Positions 10,175 through 20,040 of a stretch of DNA of 64,000 nucleotides are shown here, one piece after another (within the stretch, counting starts at the first letter, position 1; each line of letters starts with the position of its first letter). The translations under genes and the position numbers were made by a program. The stretch lies in NCBI RefSeq assembly GCF_016735695.1, contig NZ_JAERQD010000003.1:1-64000 (forward strand), given 5' to 3'. The stretch is from Microvirga zambiensis WSM3693 (GTDB lineage Bacteria; Pseudomonadota; Alphaproteobacteria; Rhizobiales; Beijerinckiaceae). The notes beneath the pieces were generated by a model. That model saw only the letters and a list, made by a program, of their open reading frames with translations, did not search any database and had not been told where the DNA came from.

Positions 10175-12562
10175 CTAGCCCATTGCCTCGACGAAGCTGT
10201 CCAGAACCATCTTGCGCCCGGCCTTGTCGAACTCGACCGTCAGCTTGTTGCCGTCGATGGCCTCGACGGTGCCTGGGCCGAACTTGGTGTGGAGCACGCG
10301 CCCGCCGATCTTGAAGCCTGAGCTGCCGGTGGACTTGGCCACAAGCTCACCCTCGATCAGCATCGGCCCGCGTCTTTCGCCGGAGCGGCGGGCGGAATAG
10401 CCGCCGTCCTCGGTCGTGGCCCGATGCGCCTGGGCGCGCTGCCAGCCGGGCGTCTGGTAGGACGAGCCGCTGAAGGGCTGCATCCGGTCGAAGCGCGATC
10501 CGCCAAAGCCGCCGCCATAGGAGAAATTGGCGGGCGCCTCGACGATCTCGACGTTCATCTCGGGCAGATCGTCGACGAAGCGGCTCGGGACGGTCGAGTT
10601 CCAGAGGCCATGAATGCGTCGATTTGAGGCGAAGTAGATCTTGGCCCGGCGCCGGGCGCGGGTCAGACCCACATGGGCGAGGCGGCGCTCCTCTTCCAAG
10701 CCAGCACGGCCGCTCTCGTCGAGCGCGCGCTGGTTCGGAAAGAGGCCTTCCTCCCAGCCGGGCAGGAAGACGGTGTCGAATTCCAGGCCCTTTGCCGCGT
10801 GTAAGGTCATGAGGCTGACACGCTCAGTCGTGTCGCTCTCGTTCGCTTCCATCACGAGAGAGACATGCTCGAGGAAGCTCTGCAGGTCCGGAAATTCCTC
10901 CATGGAGCGCACGAGCTCCTTGAGGTTTTCGAGCCGCCCGGCCGCGTCTGCCGATTTGTCCTTCTGCCACATATCGGTGTAGCCGGATTCCTCCAGCACC
11001 GTCTGCGCGACGTCGGATTGCGATAGGGTTTCGGAGAGCTTCGCCCAGCGGCCGAAGGAGATGAGCAGATCGCGCAAGGTGGCGCGGGGCTTGGGCTTCA
11101 ATTCGTCGGTCTCGACGATGAAGCGCGCGGCCTCCATCAGCGGCACGCGGGCGGCGCGGGCATGGTTGTGCAGCACCTGGATCGTGGCGTCGCCCAAGCC
11201 GCGCTTCGGCGTATTGACGATGCGCTCGAAGGCGAGATCGTCGGCCGGCTGGTTGACGACGCGCAGATAGGCGAGCGCATCGCGGATCTCTGCGCGCTCG
11301 TAGAAGCGCGGGCCGCCGATGACGCGATAGGGAACCCCGAGCGTCACGAGACGGTCTTCGATCTCACGCATCTGGGCGGAGATGCGCACCAGGATCGCGA
11401 TCTCGGAGAGCGGGTGCTTTTTGGAATGGAGCGACTCGATCTCTTCTCCGATGAGTCGCGCCTCATCCTCGGAATCCCAGGCGCCGGTGATGGTCACCTT
11501 CTCGCCCGGCTCGTCCTCCGTGCGCAGCGTCTTGCCGAGGCGGCTCTGGTTCTTGGCGATGAGACCGGAGGCAGCCGATAGGATGTGGCCGGTGGAACGA
11601 TAGTTGCGCTCCAGACGGATCACGGTGGCGCCGGGAAAATCGTGCTCGAAGCGGAGGATGTTGTCGACCTCGGCGCCGCGCCAGCCATAGATCGACTGGT
11701 CATCGTCGCCGACGCAACACAGGTTCTTGCGCGTCTGAGCGAGAAGCCTCAGCCAGAGATACTGGGCGACGTTGGTGTCCTGATATTCGTCCACCAGCAT
11801 GTAGCGGAACCGGTTCTGATACTGCTCCAGAATGTCGGGATGCTCGCGCCAAAGGCGCAGGCATTCGAGCAGCAGGTCGCCGAAATCGGTGGCGTTGAGA
11901 ACCTTCAGGCGCTCCTGATAGGCCCGGTAGAGCCGGCCGCCCTTGCCGTTGGCGAAGGCTCCGGCCTCTCCGGCGGGAACCTGATCGGGGCCGAGGCCGC
12001 GGTTCTTCCAGCCGTCGATATGGCCGGCGAGCTGGCGCGCGGGCCAGCGCTTCTCGTCAATGCCCTCGGCCTCGATCACCTGCTTCATCAGGCGCAGCTG
12101 GTCGTCGGTGCCGAGGATCGTGAAGTCTGAGCGCAGTTCGACCAGCTCCGCATGGCGACGTAGGATCTTGGTGCCGATGGAGTGGAAGGTGCCGAGCCAC
12201 TGCATTCCCTCGGCCACAGGGCCGATCACGGAGGTGATGCGCTCGCGCATCTCCCGGGCGGCCTTGTTGGTGAAGGTGACGGCGAGGATCTGGGACGGAA
12301 AGGCCTTGCCGGTGGCGATCAGATGGGCGATCCGGGTTGTGAGCACGCGGGTCTTGCCGGTGCCGGCGCCGGCGAGCACCAGGACCGGCCCTTCGGTGGC
12401 CTCCACGGCGGCACGCTGTTCCGGGTTCAGGCCGTTCAGGTAAGGCGATTGCGGCGCAACCGCCGCACGGGCGCGGGCGCTCAAGGATCCGGACGCCGGC
12501 TCATGGGCAAGGTTGTCCTGCGGATCGGGTCTGGGATCGGACTGATTCATCGGCGGGACCAT
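10175..12562 (-). CDS. uvrD: ATP-dependent DNA helicase, UvrD/PcrA family
   Basis: A superfamily 1A 3'-5' helicase acting in nucleotide excision and mismatch repair and in clearing RecA filaments. It has 795 residues. Motif I GAGTGKTR is at about residue 65, motif II DEYQDTN near 250, motif III QSIYGWRGA near 290, followed by TLHAAKGLEFDTVF and GLTRARRRA in domain 2. The C-terminus ends in a GGRVLHTKFGPGTVEAI Tudor-like element, as in PcrA. An alternative ATG (MNQSDP) lies 12 bases inside. No clear ribosome site separates the two. Confidence 0.94.
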   Translation of the reverse strand: MVPPMNQSDPRPDPQDNLAHEPASGSLSARARAAVAPQSPYLNGLNPEQRAAVEATEGPVLVLAGAGTGKTRVLTTRIAHLIATGKAFPSQILAVTFTNKAAREMRERITSVIGPVAEGMQWLGTFHSIGTKILRRHAELVELRSDFTILGTDDQLRLMKQVIEAEGIDEKRWPARQLAGHIDGWKNRGLGPDQVPAGEAGAFANGKGGRLYRAYQERLKVLNATDFGDLLLECLRLWREHPDILEQYQNRFRYMLVDEYQDTNVAQYLWLRLLAQTRKNLCCVGDDDQSIYGWRGAEVDNILRFEHDFPGATVIRLERNYRSTGHILSAASGLIAKNQSRLGKTLRTEDEPGEKVTITGAWDSEDEARLIGEEIESLHSKKHPLSEIAILVRISAQMREIEDRLVTLGVPYRVIGGPRFYERAEIRDALAYLRVVNQPADDLAFERIVNTPKRGLGDATIQVLHNHARAARVPLMEAARFIVETDELKPKPRATLRDLLISFGRWAKLSETLSQSDVAQTVLEESGYTDMWQKDKSADAAGRLENLKELVRSMEEFPDLQSFLEHVSLVMEANESDTTERVSLMTLHAAKGLEFDTVFLPGWEEGLFPNQRALDESGRAGLEEERRLAHVGLTRARRRAKIYFASNRRIHGLWNSTVPSRFVDDLPEMNVEIVEAPANFSYGGGFGGSRFDRMQPFSGSSYQTPGWQRAQAHRATTEDGGYSARRSGERRGPMLIEGELVAKSTGSSGFKIGGRVLHTKFGPGTVEAIDGNKLTVEFDKAGRKMVLDSFVEAMG

Positions 12563-12699
12563 GGATCAAAAGGCGAACGGCGTCGAGCCCGGAATGCCTG
12601 TCGATCCTGCCGCAGGCTGAACTTCCCGGCTTGAGCGTCATTGTCCGCGAAAGGCTCCTTCGCCATATAGGTATGGCAGGTCCGAAGAGGAATGTTCCC

Positions 12700-12990
12700 A
12701 TGCGTTTCATGATGGTTTTGGCCATCGTCTCGAGCGTCGCGCTTCCCGTGGCCATGCCGGCCGAGGCGCAGACCCGGCTGCCCCGCACCAGCCCCGCGGA
12801 GCGGACCACGGACAATATCAACAGGCGGATCCAGGACGATCAGCGCATCCTCGGGGTCGAGCAGGACATCCGCAGCCAGAACAGCCGGATCCGGCAGAAT
12901 ATCGAGCGGGATCGCATGTTCTCCAATCCGCCTCCCGCTCCCGTGCCGTATCGGCGAGGGACATGCCCGAGGGGTTCGATCGGGTGTTAG
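12700..12990 (+). CDS. Small secreted protein, 96 residues
   Basis: The ATG at 12700 has AGAGGA eight bases upstream. The product begins with a clear signal peptide (MRFMMVLAIVSSVALPVAMP, cleavage after AEA). The mature protein of about 70 residues is polar, rich in Arg, Gln, Asn and Ile (NINRRIQDDQRILGVEQDI), probably helical, and ends in a Pro-rich stretch with two late cysteines (GTCPRGSIGC). This is a periplasmic peptide of unknown role. It is divergent from uvrD and upstream of the acyltransferase gene. Confidence 0.6.
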   Translation: MRFMMVLAIVSSVALPVAMPAEAQTRLPRTSPAERTTDNINRRIQDDQRILGVEQDIRSQNSRIRQNIERDRMFSNPPPAPVPYRRGTCPRGSIGC

Positions 12991-13147
12991 TCCAACGGCG
13001 AGACGTGAGAAGATGAGGGCGCCACGGCCTCCATTTCCTCGAGGCTGAGTTTCACCATGTGACTTTCTCGCCCAGCGTCCCGACTTGCCGCGATCGCGCC
13101 TCCTCGGCTATGCACGAAGCTCAAGGGCTTGGGATCGAGCGCGGGGA

Positions 13148-14206
13148 ATGGCAAAGCTCCCATATATTCAGGTGCTGCGAGCCTGCGCGGCCCTGTCGAT
13201 CGTCGTCCTGCATGCCCAGTATGATGCGGGGCTCATGGCGGCCAGGCTCGGCTGGCAGTTCCGGCCGTTCCAGCACATCCCATGGGCCGCCGGCGTCGAT
13301 GTGTTCTTCGTCATCTCGGGCTTCATCATCGTTCATGCCTCGCGAAACCTGTTCGAGGCGCCCGGTGCCGGAAAGGTCTTCCTCGCGCGCCGCGCCGCCC
13401 GCGTCGTTCCGCTCTACTGGACCGCGACGACGCTGTATCTTGCCGTCGCCCTGGTCTCGCCCGACGTCCTGAACCGAATGATCCTGGAGCCGGGCTTCGT
13501 GATCGCCTCTTATCTGTTTGTTCCCCTGGCGCGCCCCGACGGTGTCGTTCAGCCGCTCTATTCCCTGGGCTGGACGCTGAATTACGAGATGTATTTCTAC
13601 CTGCTCTTCGCTTTGATCATCATGCTGCCCATGCGCAGAGCCGTCATCGGGCTTACGGCAGGCTTGGCCGCGGCGGCGGTGCTGGGCAGTCTCCTTGCTC
13701 TGCCGCAGCCTCTCGCCTTCTGGGCCAATCCGATCGTCCTGGAATTCGCCTTCGGCATGGCGCTCGCGCTCGTCAAGGCGGAGGGGCTTGTCCTGTCGCG
13801 AAGTGTGCGCGCCGCTCTCGTTGCCGGTGGTCTCATGCTGCTTCTCGGTGCGGCCCAGGCCGACCTGCCGCGGTTTGTCGCCTTCGGTGTTCCGGCGTCA
13901 CTTTTCGTTGCCGCAGCCGCCCTCGGCCCCGATCGCGTCAGGCCCGCGACGCGGCTTACGCAGGCAGCCGGCGCTCTGGGCGATGCCTCCTATGCCCTCT
14001 ACCTCATCCATCCCTTCGTCATCCGCGCGGGGAGGGAGGTCCTAGTCAGGAGCGGCCTTGCCTCGGTGATCGGACCATGGGGCTATGTTGCACTGGCCGT
14101 GGTCGGAGCCGTCGTGGCCTCGCTTGCGGTTTTTCGCTGGTACGAGCGCCCCGTGACCGACTGGGTCCGGCAGCGGCTTGCGCCTGCAAAGCTGCGCCTC
14201 GCCTGA
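13148..14206 (+). CDS. Acyltransferase-3 family integral membrane protein
   Basis: A 352-residue membrane protein with about ten hydrophobic helices. Family marks are YIQVLRACAALSIVVLHA at the start (the conserved His in helix 1) and the VDVFFVISGFII motif near residue 55, followed by the Arg-rich loop ARRAARVVPLYW. Members O-acylate (often acetylate) cell-surface polysaccharides, lipids or glycans, taking acyl-CoA from the cytosol. The acceptor cannot be told from sequence. ATG 13148 is preceded by GCGGGGA. There are no polysaccharide genes nearby. Confidence 0.88.
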   Translation: MAKLPYIQVLRACAALSIVVLHAQYDAGLMAARLGWQFRPFQHIPWAAGVDVFFVISGFIIVHASRNLFEAPGAGKVFLARRAARVVPLYWTATTLYLAVALVSPDVLNRMILEPGFVIASYLFVPLARPDGVVQPLYSLGWTLNYEMYFYLLFALIIMLPMRRAVIGLTAGLAAAAVLGSLLALPQPLAFWANPIVLEFAFGMALALVKAEGLVLSRSVRAALVAGGLMLLLGAAQADLPRFVAFGVPASLFVAAAALGPDRVRPATRLTQAAGALGDASYALYLIHPFVIRAGREVLVRSGLASVIGPWGYVALAVVGAVVASLAVFRWYERPVTDWVRQRLAPAKLRLA

Positions 14207-14231
14207 AGCGGCGGCGAGTCTCGCAGCCCGC

Positions 14232-14768
14232 TCAGTGCCGGGTGCTCGAAGCCAGCAGACCGGTCTCGGCCTTCGAGGGGATGCCGACCGAACGCCCCAG
14301 CTCCGACGGCTTGGCAAGGCGGGAATGGGTGGTCTTCATCACGGCGAGATTGGCCGCGATATCATCCGGAAACGGGCAGACCTTGCGGGTTTCCATGTCG
14401 ACGTGAAGGGACAGGCCTTCCATGGTCGCGGAGACCCAGCCTTCGCCGGCGTGGCGGATTTCCATGTAGTAATGGAGGCGTTTCTCGTCGAAATCGACGA
14501 GCTGAAGCGTCACGCGAACCCGGTCGTGCATCTTGAGCTCGCGCTTGTAGACCGTGTGGACTTCGGCCGCGAAGAACGAAGCCTTGCGCTTTTCCAGGTA
14601 ATCGTGGCCCAGGCCGACCAGGCTGAAGCCTTCCTCTACCGCCCTGTCGAAGAGCACGTGGTAATAGGCCATGTTCATATGGCCGTTATAGTCGATCCAA
14701 GCGGGCTCGACCCGCATCGTGGAGGACACGAAGGGCGCGAAGAAAAAGACGGGTGTCCGCTTCTCCAT
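14232..14768 (-). CDS. Acyl-CoA thioesterase, hot-dog fold (YbgC/FadM-like)
   Basis: A 178-residue single hot-dog protein. The active-site region VEPAWIDYNGHMNMAYY near residues 20-37 has the DxNGHxNxxxY pattern of 4-hydroxybenzoyl-CoA-type thioesterases, and FDEKRLHYYMEI is typical of the beta-sheet core. It probably hydrolyses short- or medium-chain acyl-CoA or carnitine-like thioesters; the substrate is unknown. ATG 14768 is chosen. A TTG six bases upstream lies nearer a GAGGGA ribosome site and is a fair alternative. It converges with the acyltransferase gene. Confidence 0.82.
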   Translation of the reverse strand: MEKRTPVFFFAPFVSSTMRVEPAWIDYNGHMNMAYYHVLFDRAVEEGFSLVGLGHDYLEKRKASFFAAEVHTVYKRELKMHDRVRVTLQLVDFDEKRLHYYMEIRHAGEGWVSATMEGLSLHVDMETRKVCPFPDDIAANLAVMKTTHSRLAKPSELGRSVGIPSKAETGLLASSTRH

Positions 14769-14922
14769 GATCAATGGCGTCCCTCGATATCCTCCGGAAG
14801 TCCGTTCCGTTCACAATAGGAAAAGAATGTTAGCACGTTCATCCGGTCTGTGCATGAGGGGTGCGGCATCTTTCTCAACCCGAGTGTTGCCTTTGCAACG
14901 GTTTTGGCTGCTATGGAAGGCA

Positions 14923-16368
14923 ATGAGCATCGCAATCGGATCTGAAGCCTCCATGAATGCCACCCAAGCTCCCGTCCGTCAGAAGCCCACCGAGGCCGCC
15001 GTCGCCGCCCTTCTGGCCGATCTGTCGCAGCGCTTCGGCGATCGCGTCGCAACCTCGGCCGCCGTGCGCGAGCAGCATGGACATACGCTGACCTGGGTGA
15101 AGAACCAGCCGCCGGACGCGGTGGTCTATCCCCGGACGACGGAGGAGGTGTCGGAGGTCGTGAAACTTTGCGCTGTGCACGGGGTTCCGATCATTCCCTA
15201 TGGTACTGGCACATCGCTGGAAGGGCATATCAATGCGCCCTATGGCGGAGTTTCCATCGATCTCAGGCAGATGAAGCGCATCATCGCGGTCCATGACGAG
15301 GACCTTGACTGCGTGGTGGAGGCGGGCGTCACGCGCAAGGAACTCAACGAGCATCTTCGCGACAAGGGCCTGTTCTTCCCCATCGATCCCGGCGCCGACG
15401 CCTCCATCGGCGGCATGGCCGCCACCCGCGCCTCAGGCACGAATGCCGTCCGCTACGGCACCATGAAGGACGTGGTGCTGGCGCTGACCGCCGTGCTGCC
15501 CGATGGCGAGATCGTGAAGACCGCGAGCCGCGCCAAGAAAAGTTCGGCCGGCTATGATCTTACCCGCCTGCTGATCGGCTCGGAGGGAACGCTGGGGATC
15601 ATCACCGAGATTACTTTGAAGCTCCACGGCATCCCGGAGGCGATCTCGGCCGGCATCTGCCCGTTCCCGTCGGTCAAAGCGGCCTGCGACGCGGTGATCA
15701 TGACGATCCAGTCCGGCATCCCGGTGGCGCGCATCGAGCTGCTCGACGAGGTGCAGGTCAAGGCGGTCAATCTCCACTCCAAACTGTCCCTGCCGGAGAG
15801 CCCCCTGCTGCTCTTGGAATTCCATGGCTCCGAGGCCGGCGTGCAGGAGCAGTCGCAGCGGTTCGGCGAGATCGCGGCCGAGTTCGAGGGCGGGCCGTTC
15901 GAATGGGCGACGAAGCCCGAGGAGCGCTCGCGCCTCTGGCAGGCCCGGCACGACGCCTATTGGGCCGCCAAGGGCCTGCGCCCGGGGGCTCAGTCGGTGG
16001 CGACCGACGTCTGCGTGCCGATTTCCCGCCTCGCCGAATGCGTCGACGCCACCAAGCAGGACATCCTGGAGAGCGGTCTCGTCGCGCCGATCGTCGGCCA
16101 TGTGGGCGACGGCAATTTCCATGTCCAGCCTCTCGTGAACACGGACGATCCGGTGGAAATCCAAGCCTGCGAAGCCTTTGTGGACCGGCTGGTGCGGCGG
16201 GCCTTGGCCATGGAGGGCACCTGCACGGGCGAGCACGGGGTCGGCCAGAAGAAGATGAAATATCTGGAGATCGAGCACGGGGCGGGGGCGCTGAACATGA
16301 TGCGCGTCTTGAAACAGGCCATCGATCCCGACAACATCATGAATCCCGGCAAGATCGTCGCGCTTTGA
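14923..16368 (+). CDS. FAD-linked 2-hydroxyacid oxidase (D-lactate dehydrogenase/GlcD type)
   Basis: A vanillyl-alcohol-oxidase-fold flavoprotein of 481 residues. The FAD-binding half contains PRTTEEVSEVVKLC, the pyrophosphate motif PYGTGTSLEGH (about 105-115), DPGADASIGGM and GSEGTLGIITE. The C-terminal half carries GHVGDGNFHV, EGTCTGEHGVGQKK and the final IDPDNIMNPGKI. These fit the mitochondrial-type D-lactate dehydrogenase (cytochrome) or the glycolate oxidase GlcD subunit. Absence of glcE/glcF neighbours favours D-lactate dehydrogenase. ATG 14953 is an alternative start; GGAAGG sits just two bases before ATG 14923. Confidence 0.88.
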   Translation: MSIAIGSEASMNATQAPVRQKPTEAAVAALLADLSQRFGDRVATSAAVREQHGHTLTWVKNQPPDAVVYPRTTEEVSEVVKLCAVHGVPIIPYGTGTSLEGHINAPYGGVSIDLRQMKRIIAVHDEDLDCVVEAGVTRKELNEHLRDKGLFFPIDPGADASIGGMAATRASGTNAVRYGTMKDVVLALTAVLPDGEIVKTASRAKKSSAGYDLTRLLIGSEGTLGIITEITLKLHGIPEAISAGICPFPSVKAACDAVIMTIQSGIPVARIELLDEVQVKAVNLHSKLSLPESPLLLLEFHGSEAGVQEQSQRFGEIAAEFEGGPFEWATKPEERSRLWQARHDAYWAAKGLRPGAQSVATDVCVPISRLAECVDATKQDILESGLVAPIVGHVGDGNFHVQPLVNTDDPVEIQACEAFVDRLVRRALAMEGTCTGEHGVGQKKMKYLEIEHGAGALNMMRVLKQAIDPDNIMNPGKIVAL

Positions 16369-16394
16369 CAGTGGAACACTTTGACGGTGGAACA
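16363..16394. repeat. Tandem 16-base duplication over a stop codon
   Basis: CTTTGACAGTGGAACA (16363-16378) is followed at once by CTTTGACGGTGGAACA (16379-16394), differing at one base. The first copy contains the TGA stop of the FAD-linked oxidase. Each copy holds a TTTGAC element, so the duplication could also have doubled a -35-like box ahead of the AsmA-like gene. Confidence 0.75.
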
Positions 16395-16467
16395 CATGGA
16401 ACAAAGCTCCCGGTCCTTGTCGTCATGAGCTAAGGACGTCTCACCGGAACGGAGAAAAGGCAGCCTC

Positions 16468-19400
16468 TTGCGCGATATCCTGACGATCATCGCATCCATC
16501 GTGATCCTCATCCTGGCGGTTGCCGTCGCAGCGCCTCCCTTCATTACCTGGGAGGCGCATCGCGACACGATCGATCACATGATTGCGCGCGCGTCCGGCA
16601 CGGAGGCCAAGACCGAAGGCTCCATCGACATCCGCCTGCTGCCGGCACCGAGGGTGACCCTCGGTCGGCTGCGTCTCGGCGGCAAGACGCCGGATTCGCC
16701 CTTGCTCACGGCCGATTACGTCCGTGCCGAAGTGGCCCTGATGCCGCTGCTGCAGGGTGATGTGCGCTTCACGGAAACCCGGGTGGGACGGGCTGACATC
16801 CGGATCCCGGTTGCGGGTGACGGCGAATGGCGCCTGCCGCCGGATATCGTTTCGGGCAGCGGCCGCGCCCGCCGCTGGGCGATCGAGAATCTGCGGGTCG
16901 GACAGCTTCTCCTGACGACCCAGAGCGCGAGCACGGGCCGTACGAATCAGGCCTTTGCGGAAAACGTCTCCATCGAGGGGCAGAGGCTGATCGGGCCTTG
17001 GCGCGTCGAGGGCACCACCTCAGGCGTGCCGTTCCGGCTGGTCACGGGTGAGCTGGCCGAGGACAAGACCATTCAGGTCAAGCTGTCCGGCGGCGGGGAT
17101 ATCTATCCACGCTTCGATATCGACGCCCGCCTCGGTCTGAACGAGGCAACGGGCGAGGCCGGAACGCCGAATGTCTCCGGCAAGGCCAAGGTCCTGTTCG
17201 GCCCTCCGGCACAGGTTGCCGCCGCAGGCATTCCCATTCCCATCGCGGTCGAGACGGAGTTCAAGACCGTGCCCGGCGCCGTCGAGCTCAATCCCGTCAG
17301 CCTGGAGGCCGGGGAGGGCGGCGCGAGCCTGCGCATGACCGGCGAGGGCCGGATCGGACTCAACGAGCCGCGCATCTCCCTCAAACTCGAGGGGCGCCGG
17401 CTCGATGCCGACAGCTTCATTCTCTCGGGCAATGGGCAGGATTTCAAAAGCCGGCTGCAGCAATGGTCCGTACCGGTGATCCATTTCCCCATCGATCTCG
17501 ACCTCAAGATCGACAGCATCGGGCTCGGCCAGGAGGATTTGTCGAGCGCCAATCTGCGGCTGTCACTCGACACCGGCCGCGCCCGGCTCGACCGGATCGA
17601 GTTCATCGCGCCCGGTGACACCCGTGTGGCCCTGGAGGGCGAGCTTGGCCTGACCACGCGGGGCGGTCTCAACGGCAAGGTCGCTCTCGCCTCGAACGCA
17701 TCCGACCGGCTCGCCCGCTATCTCGCCCGCATCGGCATCAACTCGCCTCTCCTGCGGGTGCTCGATGGACGCCCTGTCGAGGCCTCCTCGGAAATCGCCT
17801 TTGCCAATCCGGTTCTGTCCTTCAACCGTCTGCGGCTGAAGACCGGCGAGTCGACCCTGACCGGCAATGTCCGCTACACCGCGCCGGAAGTGAACGAGCG
17901 CGGAAAGGTCGAGGCGCAGGTCGCGATCCAGAGACTGAACCTCGACGACCTGCCGCAGCTCTCCAGCGTCTTCCAGGCCACCGAGAAGGTCGATGTCGGT
18001 TTCATCCTGGATGCGCGCGGCGTCAGCGCCGGCAAGAGCCCCGCGACAGGCCGGATTTCCGCCCGCATCTTGTCCGACGGACCGGCGCTGCTGGTCGAAA
18101 CCCTGGACATCGTCGATCTCGCCGGAGCCAATGCGCGCGTCCGCGGCCGCATCGCACCGGACGGATCGGGCCAGATCACGGGGAAGGTGACGGCGCAGCG
18201 TGCCGATCCGCTGGTCGATCTTCTCGGCAGCGTGTGGGTCGGAGGCATCTCGAAGCTCGTGCCCCTTTTCGTGCGCGAGGGCGCACTCGATCTCGATGTC
18301 ACCTCCGAGCGGGTCGCGCCTGCACCGGGCTCGACCGAATTGCGGCTGCGCACGACGGCGAAGGGACGCGTCGCCGGCGGGCCGTTCGAGGGCCGGGTCG
18401 ACTCGGTGGATGGTCGGACCGAGAGCCTGACCATCGGGCTTTCGACCGACAGTACCGGACGCTGGGTCAATCGCGCGAATCTGGCCGGCCTGAACCGGCC
18501 ATCCCAGATCGATCTTCGCGGCACCCGCGTCGGATCCGGCCAGTTCAACCTCACCGTAGCCGGCGAGGTTGCAGGCATGCGGATCGCGACAAGGCGGCCC
18601 TTCTCCTTGAGCGAGGGCGACGACGTGGTCGACAGCGGCGAGGCCGAGGTTTCGACCGCCGACGTCGCCCCCTTTCTGCAATTGCTGGGAGACGGCGCAG
18701 GCGTCGCTTCGCCGGTGCCTGCCAATGGCCGCGTGACCCTGGGACGCGAGCGCGGCGCGACCCTCCTCGACATCACCGGCAAGGTGGCGAACAACAACGT
18801 GCAGGCGCGCCTCGTTGCCGCCTCGCGCTCGGAGATCGGCGGCGAGGTGTCCCTCGAGCGGGTCTCGCTGCCCTGGCTCGTTGCGGCGCTCTCGCTGAAC
18901 ATGCCGGGGGACGCCGGCACGACTGCGATCTGGTCCAACGCCCGATTCGGCCAGAGCGGGCGCCTCGTCACCGGCGGGCAGGTCACCTTCCGGGTCGGGA
19001 CTCTGGAGCTCGGGCGCGGCCTGCAGGCGAGCCGCGGGACTTTCGTCGTCGAGGCGAAGTCGGACGGGATCTCGCTGCGCAATTTCGAGGCGACCATCGG
19101 CTCCGGCCGGATCACGGGTGGCACCACGATCACCCGTCAGGGCACGGTCGCGACCATCGTCGGTGAAGGCGCCCTGGAGAGCGTACCCCTGTGGGCGCTG
19201 GCCGGCTCGACCCCGTTCGAGGCCATCCTCTCCGGCCCCCTCAAATTCGGCGCGGCGGGATCGAGCCCTGCGGAGCTCGTCGCCAATCTCGGCGGGGCGG
19301 GCGACTGGCAGGTGACGAACTTGCGCATCCCGGCGGCCGACCCAGGCGTTTTCGAGCGCGCGCTCAAGCGGGCCCTGACCGAGAACGATCCGCTGGTCGA

Positions 19401-20040
19401 GGGGAAGTCGGAAGCGATCCTTGGGATGGAACTCGGCCGCGCCCCCTTCAACGCGGCGCCGATCAAAACCTCGGCGGCGCTCGTCGGCGGCATTTTGCGG
19501 CTCTCCCCCTTCGTGGCCGAAAGCGGCGCGGCCACCTGGCAGGGAGCCGTCACCTTCGACCTGAAGACCCTGCAGCTCGATGCCCGCGGGGCGCTGACGG
19601 CCAAGACATCGCCGCCGGAATGGGTCGGCGCTCCGCCATCGGTCGGCCTGAACTGGCAGGGTTCGCTGATCGCGCCGGTGCGCCAGATCGATGCCGGCCC
19701 CTTCCGCAACGGCCTTGCCGCCATCGTGCTCAAGCGCGAGCTGGAAAAGATCGAGGCCTTCGAGCGCGCCGCAGCCGAGCGCCAACGCCAGATCGATGCG
19801 CAGCGCGAGGCGGAACGGCAGCGTGTCAAGGCTGCGGAGGAGGAGGCCCTACGTCAGGCGAGGGCTCGTGCGGAAGCCGAGCGGGCCCGACGCGATGCCG
19901 AGCGACTGCAAATGGAGCAGCAGAACCAGCCGGAGCCGGCGCCTGAACCCGCTCCCTCACAGACCTCGGCCCCTCCAATGCCCCCACCGTTCCAGATCGC
20001 CCCGCCGCCCTCGGTCTTTGGGGCTCCGCCGACGCGGTAG
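16468..20040 (+). CDS. Large AsmA-family envelope protein
   Basis: A 1190-residue protein with an N-terminal membrane anchor (ILTIIASIVILILAVAVAA, about residues 4-24), a long beta-rich region and a charged C-terminal tail. The AsmA pattern is clear: TWEAHRDTIDHMIARASGTEA near the start, then repeated SLRMTGEGRI/LSLDTGRARLD-like strands forming an extended groove. AsmA-like proteins (TamB, YhdP, YicH) bridge the envelope and are linked to phospholipid transport and outer-membrane homeostasis. The last 130 residues (from about 1070) are an Arg/Glu/Gln coiled coil and then a Pro-rich tail. The start is TTG, with AAAAGG eight bases upstream. It is single or follows the oxidase. Confidence 0.85.
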   Translation: MRDILTIIASIVILILAVAVAAPPFITWEAHRDTIDHMIARASGTEAKTEGSIDIRLLPAPRVTLGRLRLGGKTPDSPLLTADYVRAEVALMPLLQGDVRFTETRVGRADIRIPVAGDGEWRLPPDIVSGSGRARRWAIENLRVGQLLLTTQSASTGRTNQAFAENVSIEGQRLIGPWRVEGTTSGVPFRLVTGELAEDKTIQVKLSGGGDIYPRFDIDARLGLNEATGEAGTPNVSGKAKVLFGPPAQVAAAGIPIPIAVETEFKTVPGAVELNPVSLEAGEGGASLRMTGEGRIGLNEPRISLKLEGRRLDADSFILSGNGQDFKSRLQQWSVPVIHFPIDLDLKIDSIGLGQEDLSSANLRLSLDTGRARLDRIEFIAPGDTRVALEGELGLTTRGGLNGKVALASNASDRLARYLARIGINSPLLRVLDGRPVEASSEIAFANPVLSFNRLRLKTGESTLTGNVRYTAPEVNERGKVEAQVAIQRLNLDDLPQLSSVFQATEKVDVGFILDARGVSAGKSPATGRISARILSDGPALLVETLDIVDLAGANARVRGRIAPDGSGQITGKVTAQRADPLVDLLGSVWVGGISKLVPLFVREGALDLDVTSERVAPAPGSTELRLRTTAKGRVAGGPFEGRVDSVDGRTESLTIGLSTDSTGRWVNRANLAGLNRPSQIDLRGTRVGSGQFNLTVAGEVAGMRIATRRPFSLSEGDDVVDSGEAEVSTADVAPFLQLLGDGAGVASPVPANGRVTLGRERGATLLDITGKVANNNVQARLVAASRSEIGGEVSLERVSLPWLVAALSLNMPGDAGTTAIWSNARFGQSGRLVTGGQVTFRVGTLELGRGLQASRGTFVVEAKSDGISLRNFEATIGSGRITGGTTITRQGTVATIVGEGALESVPLWALAGSTPFEAILSGPLKFGAAGSSPAELVANLGGAGDWQVTNLRIPAADPGVFERALKRALTENDPLVEGKSEAILGMELGRAPFNAAPIKTSAALVGGILRLSPFVAESGAATWQGAVTFDLKTLQLDARGALTAKTSPPEWVGAPPSVGLNWQGSLIAPVRQIDAGPFRNGLAAIVLKRELEKIEAFERAAAERQRQIDAQREAERQRVKAAEEEALRQARARAEAERARRDAERLQMEQQNQPEPAPEPAPSQTSAPPMPPPFQIAPPPSVFGAPPTR

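Noticed and set aside
17563..19785. Long open frame antisense to the AsmA-like gene
   Set aside because: It mirrors the codon pattern of the high-GC gene on the other strand, is Arg/Gly/Asp/Ala-rich, has no domain motif and no ribosome site.
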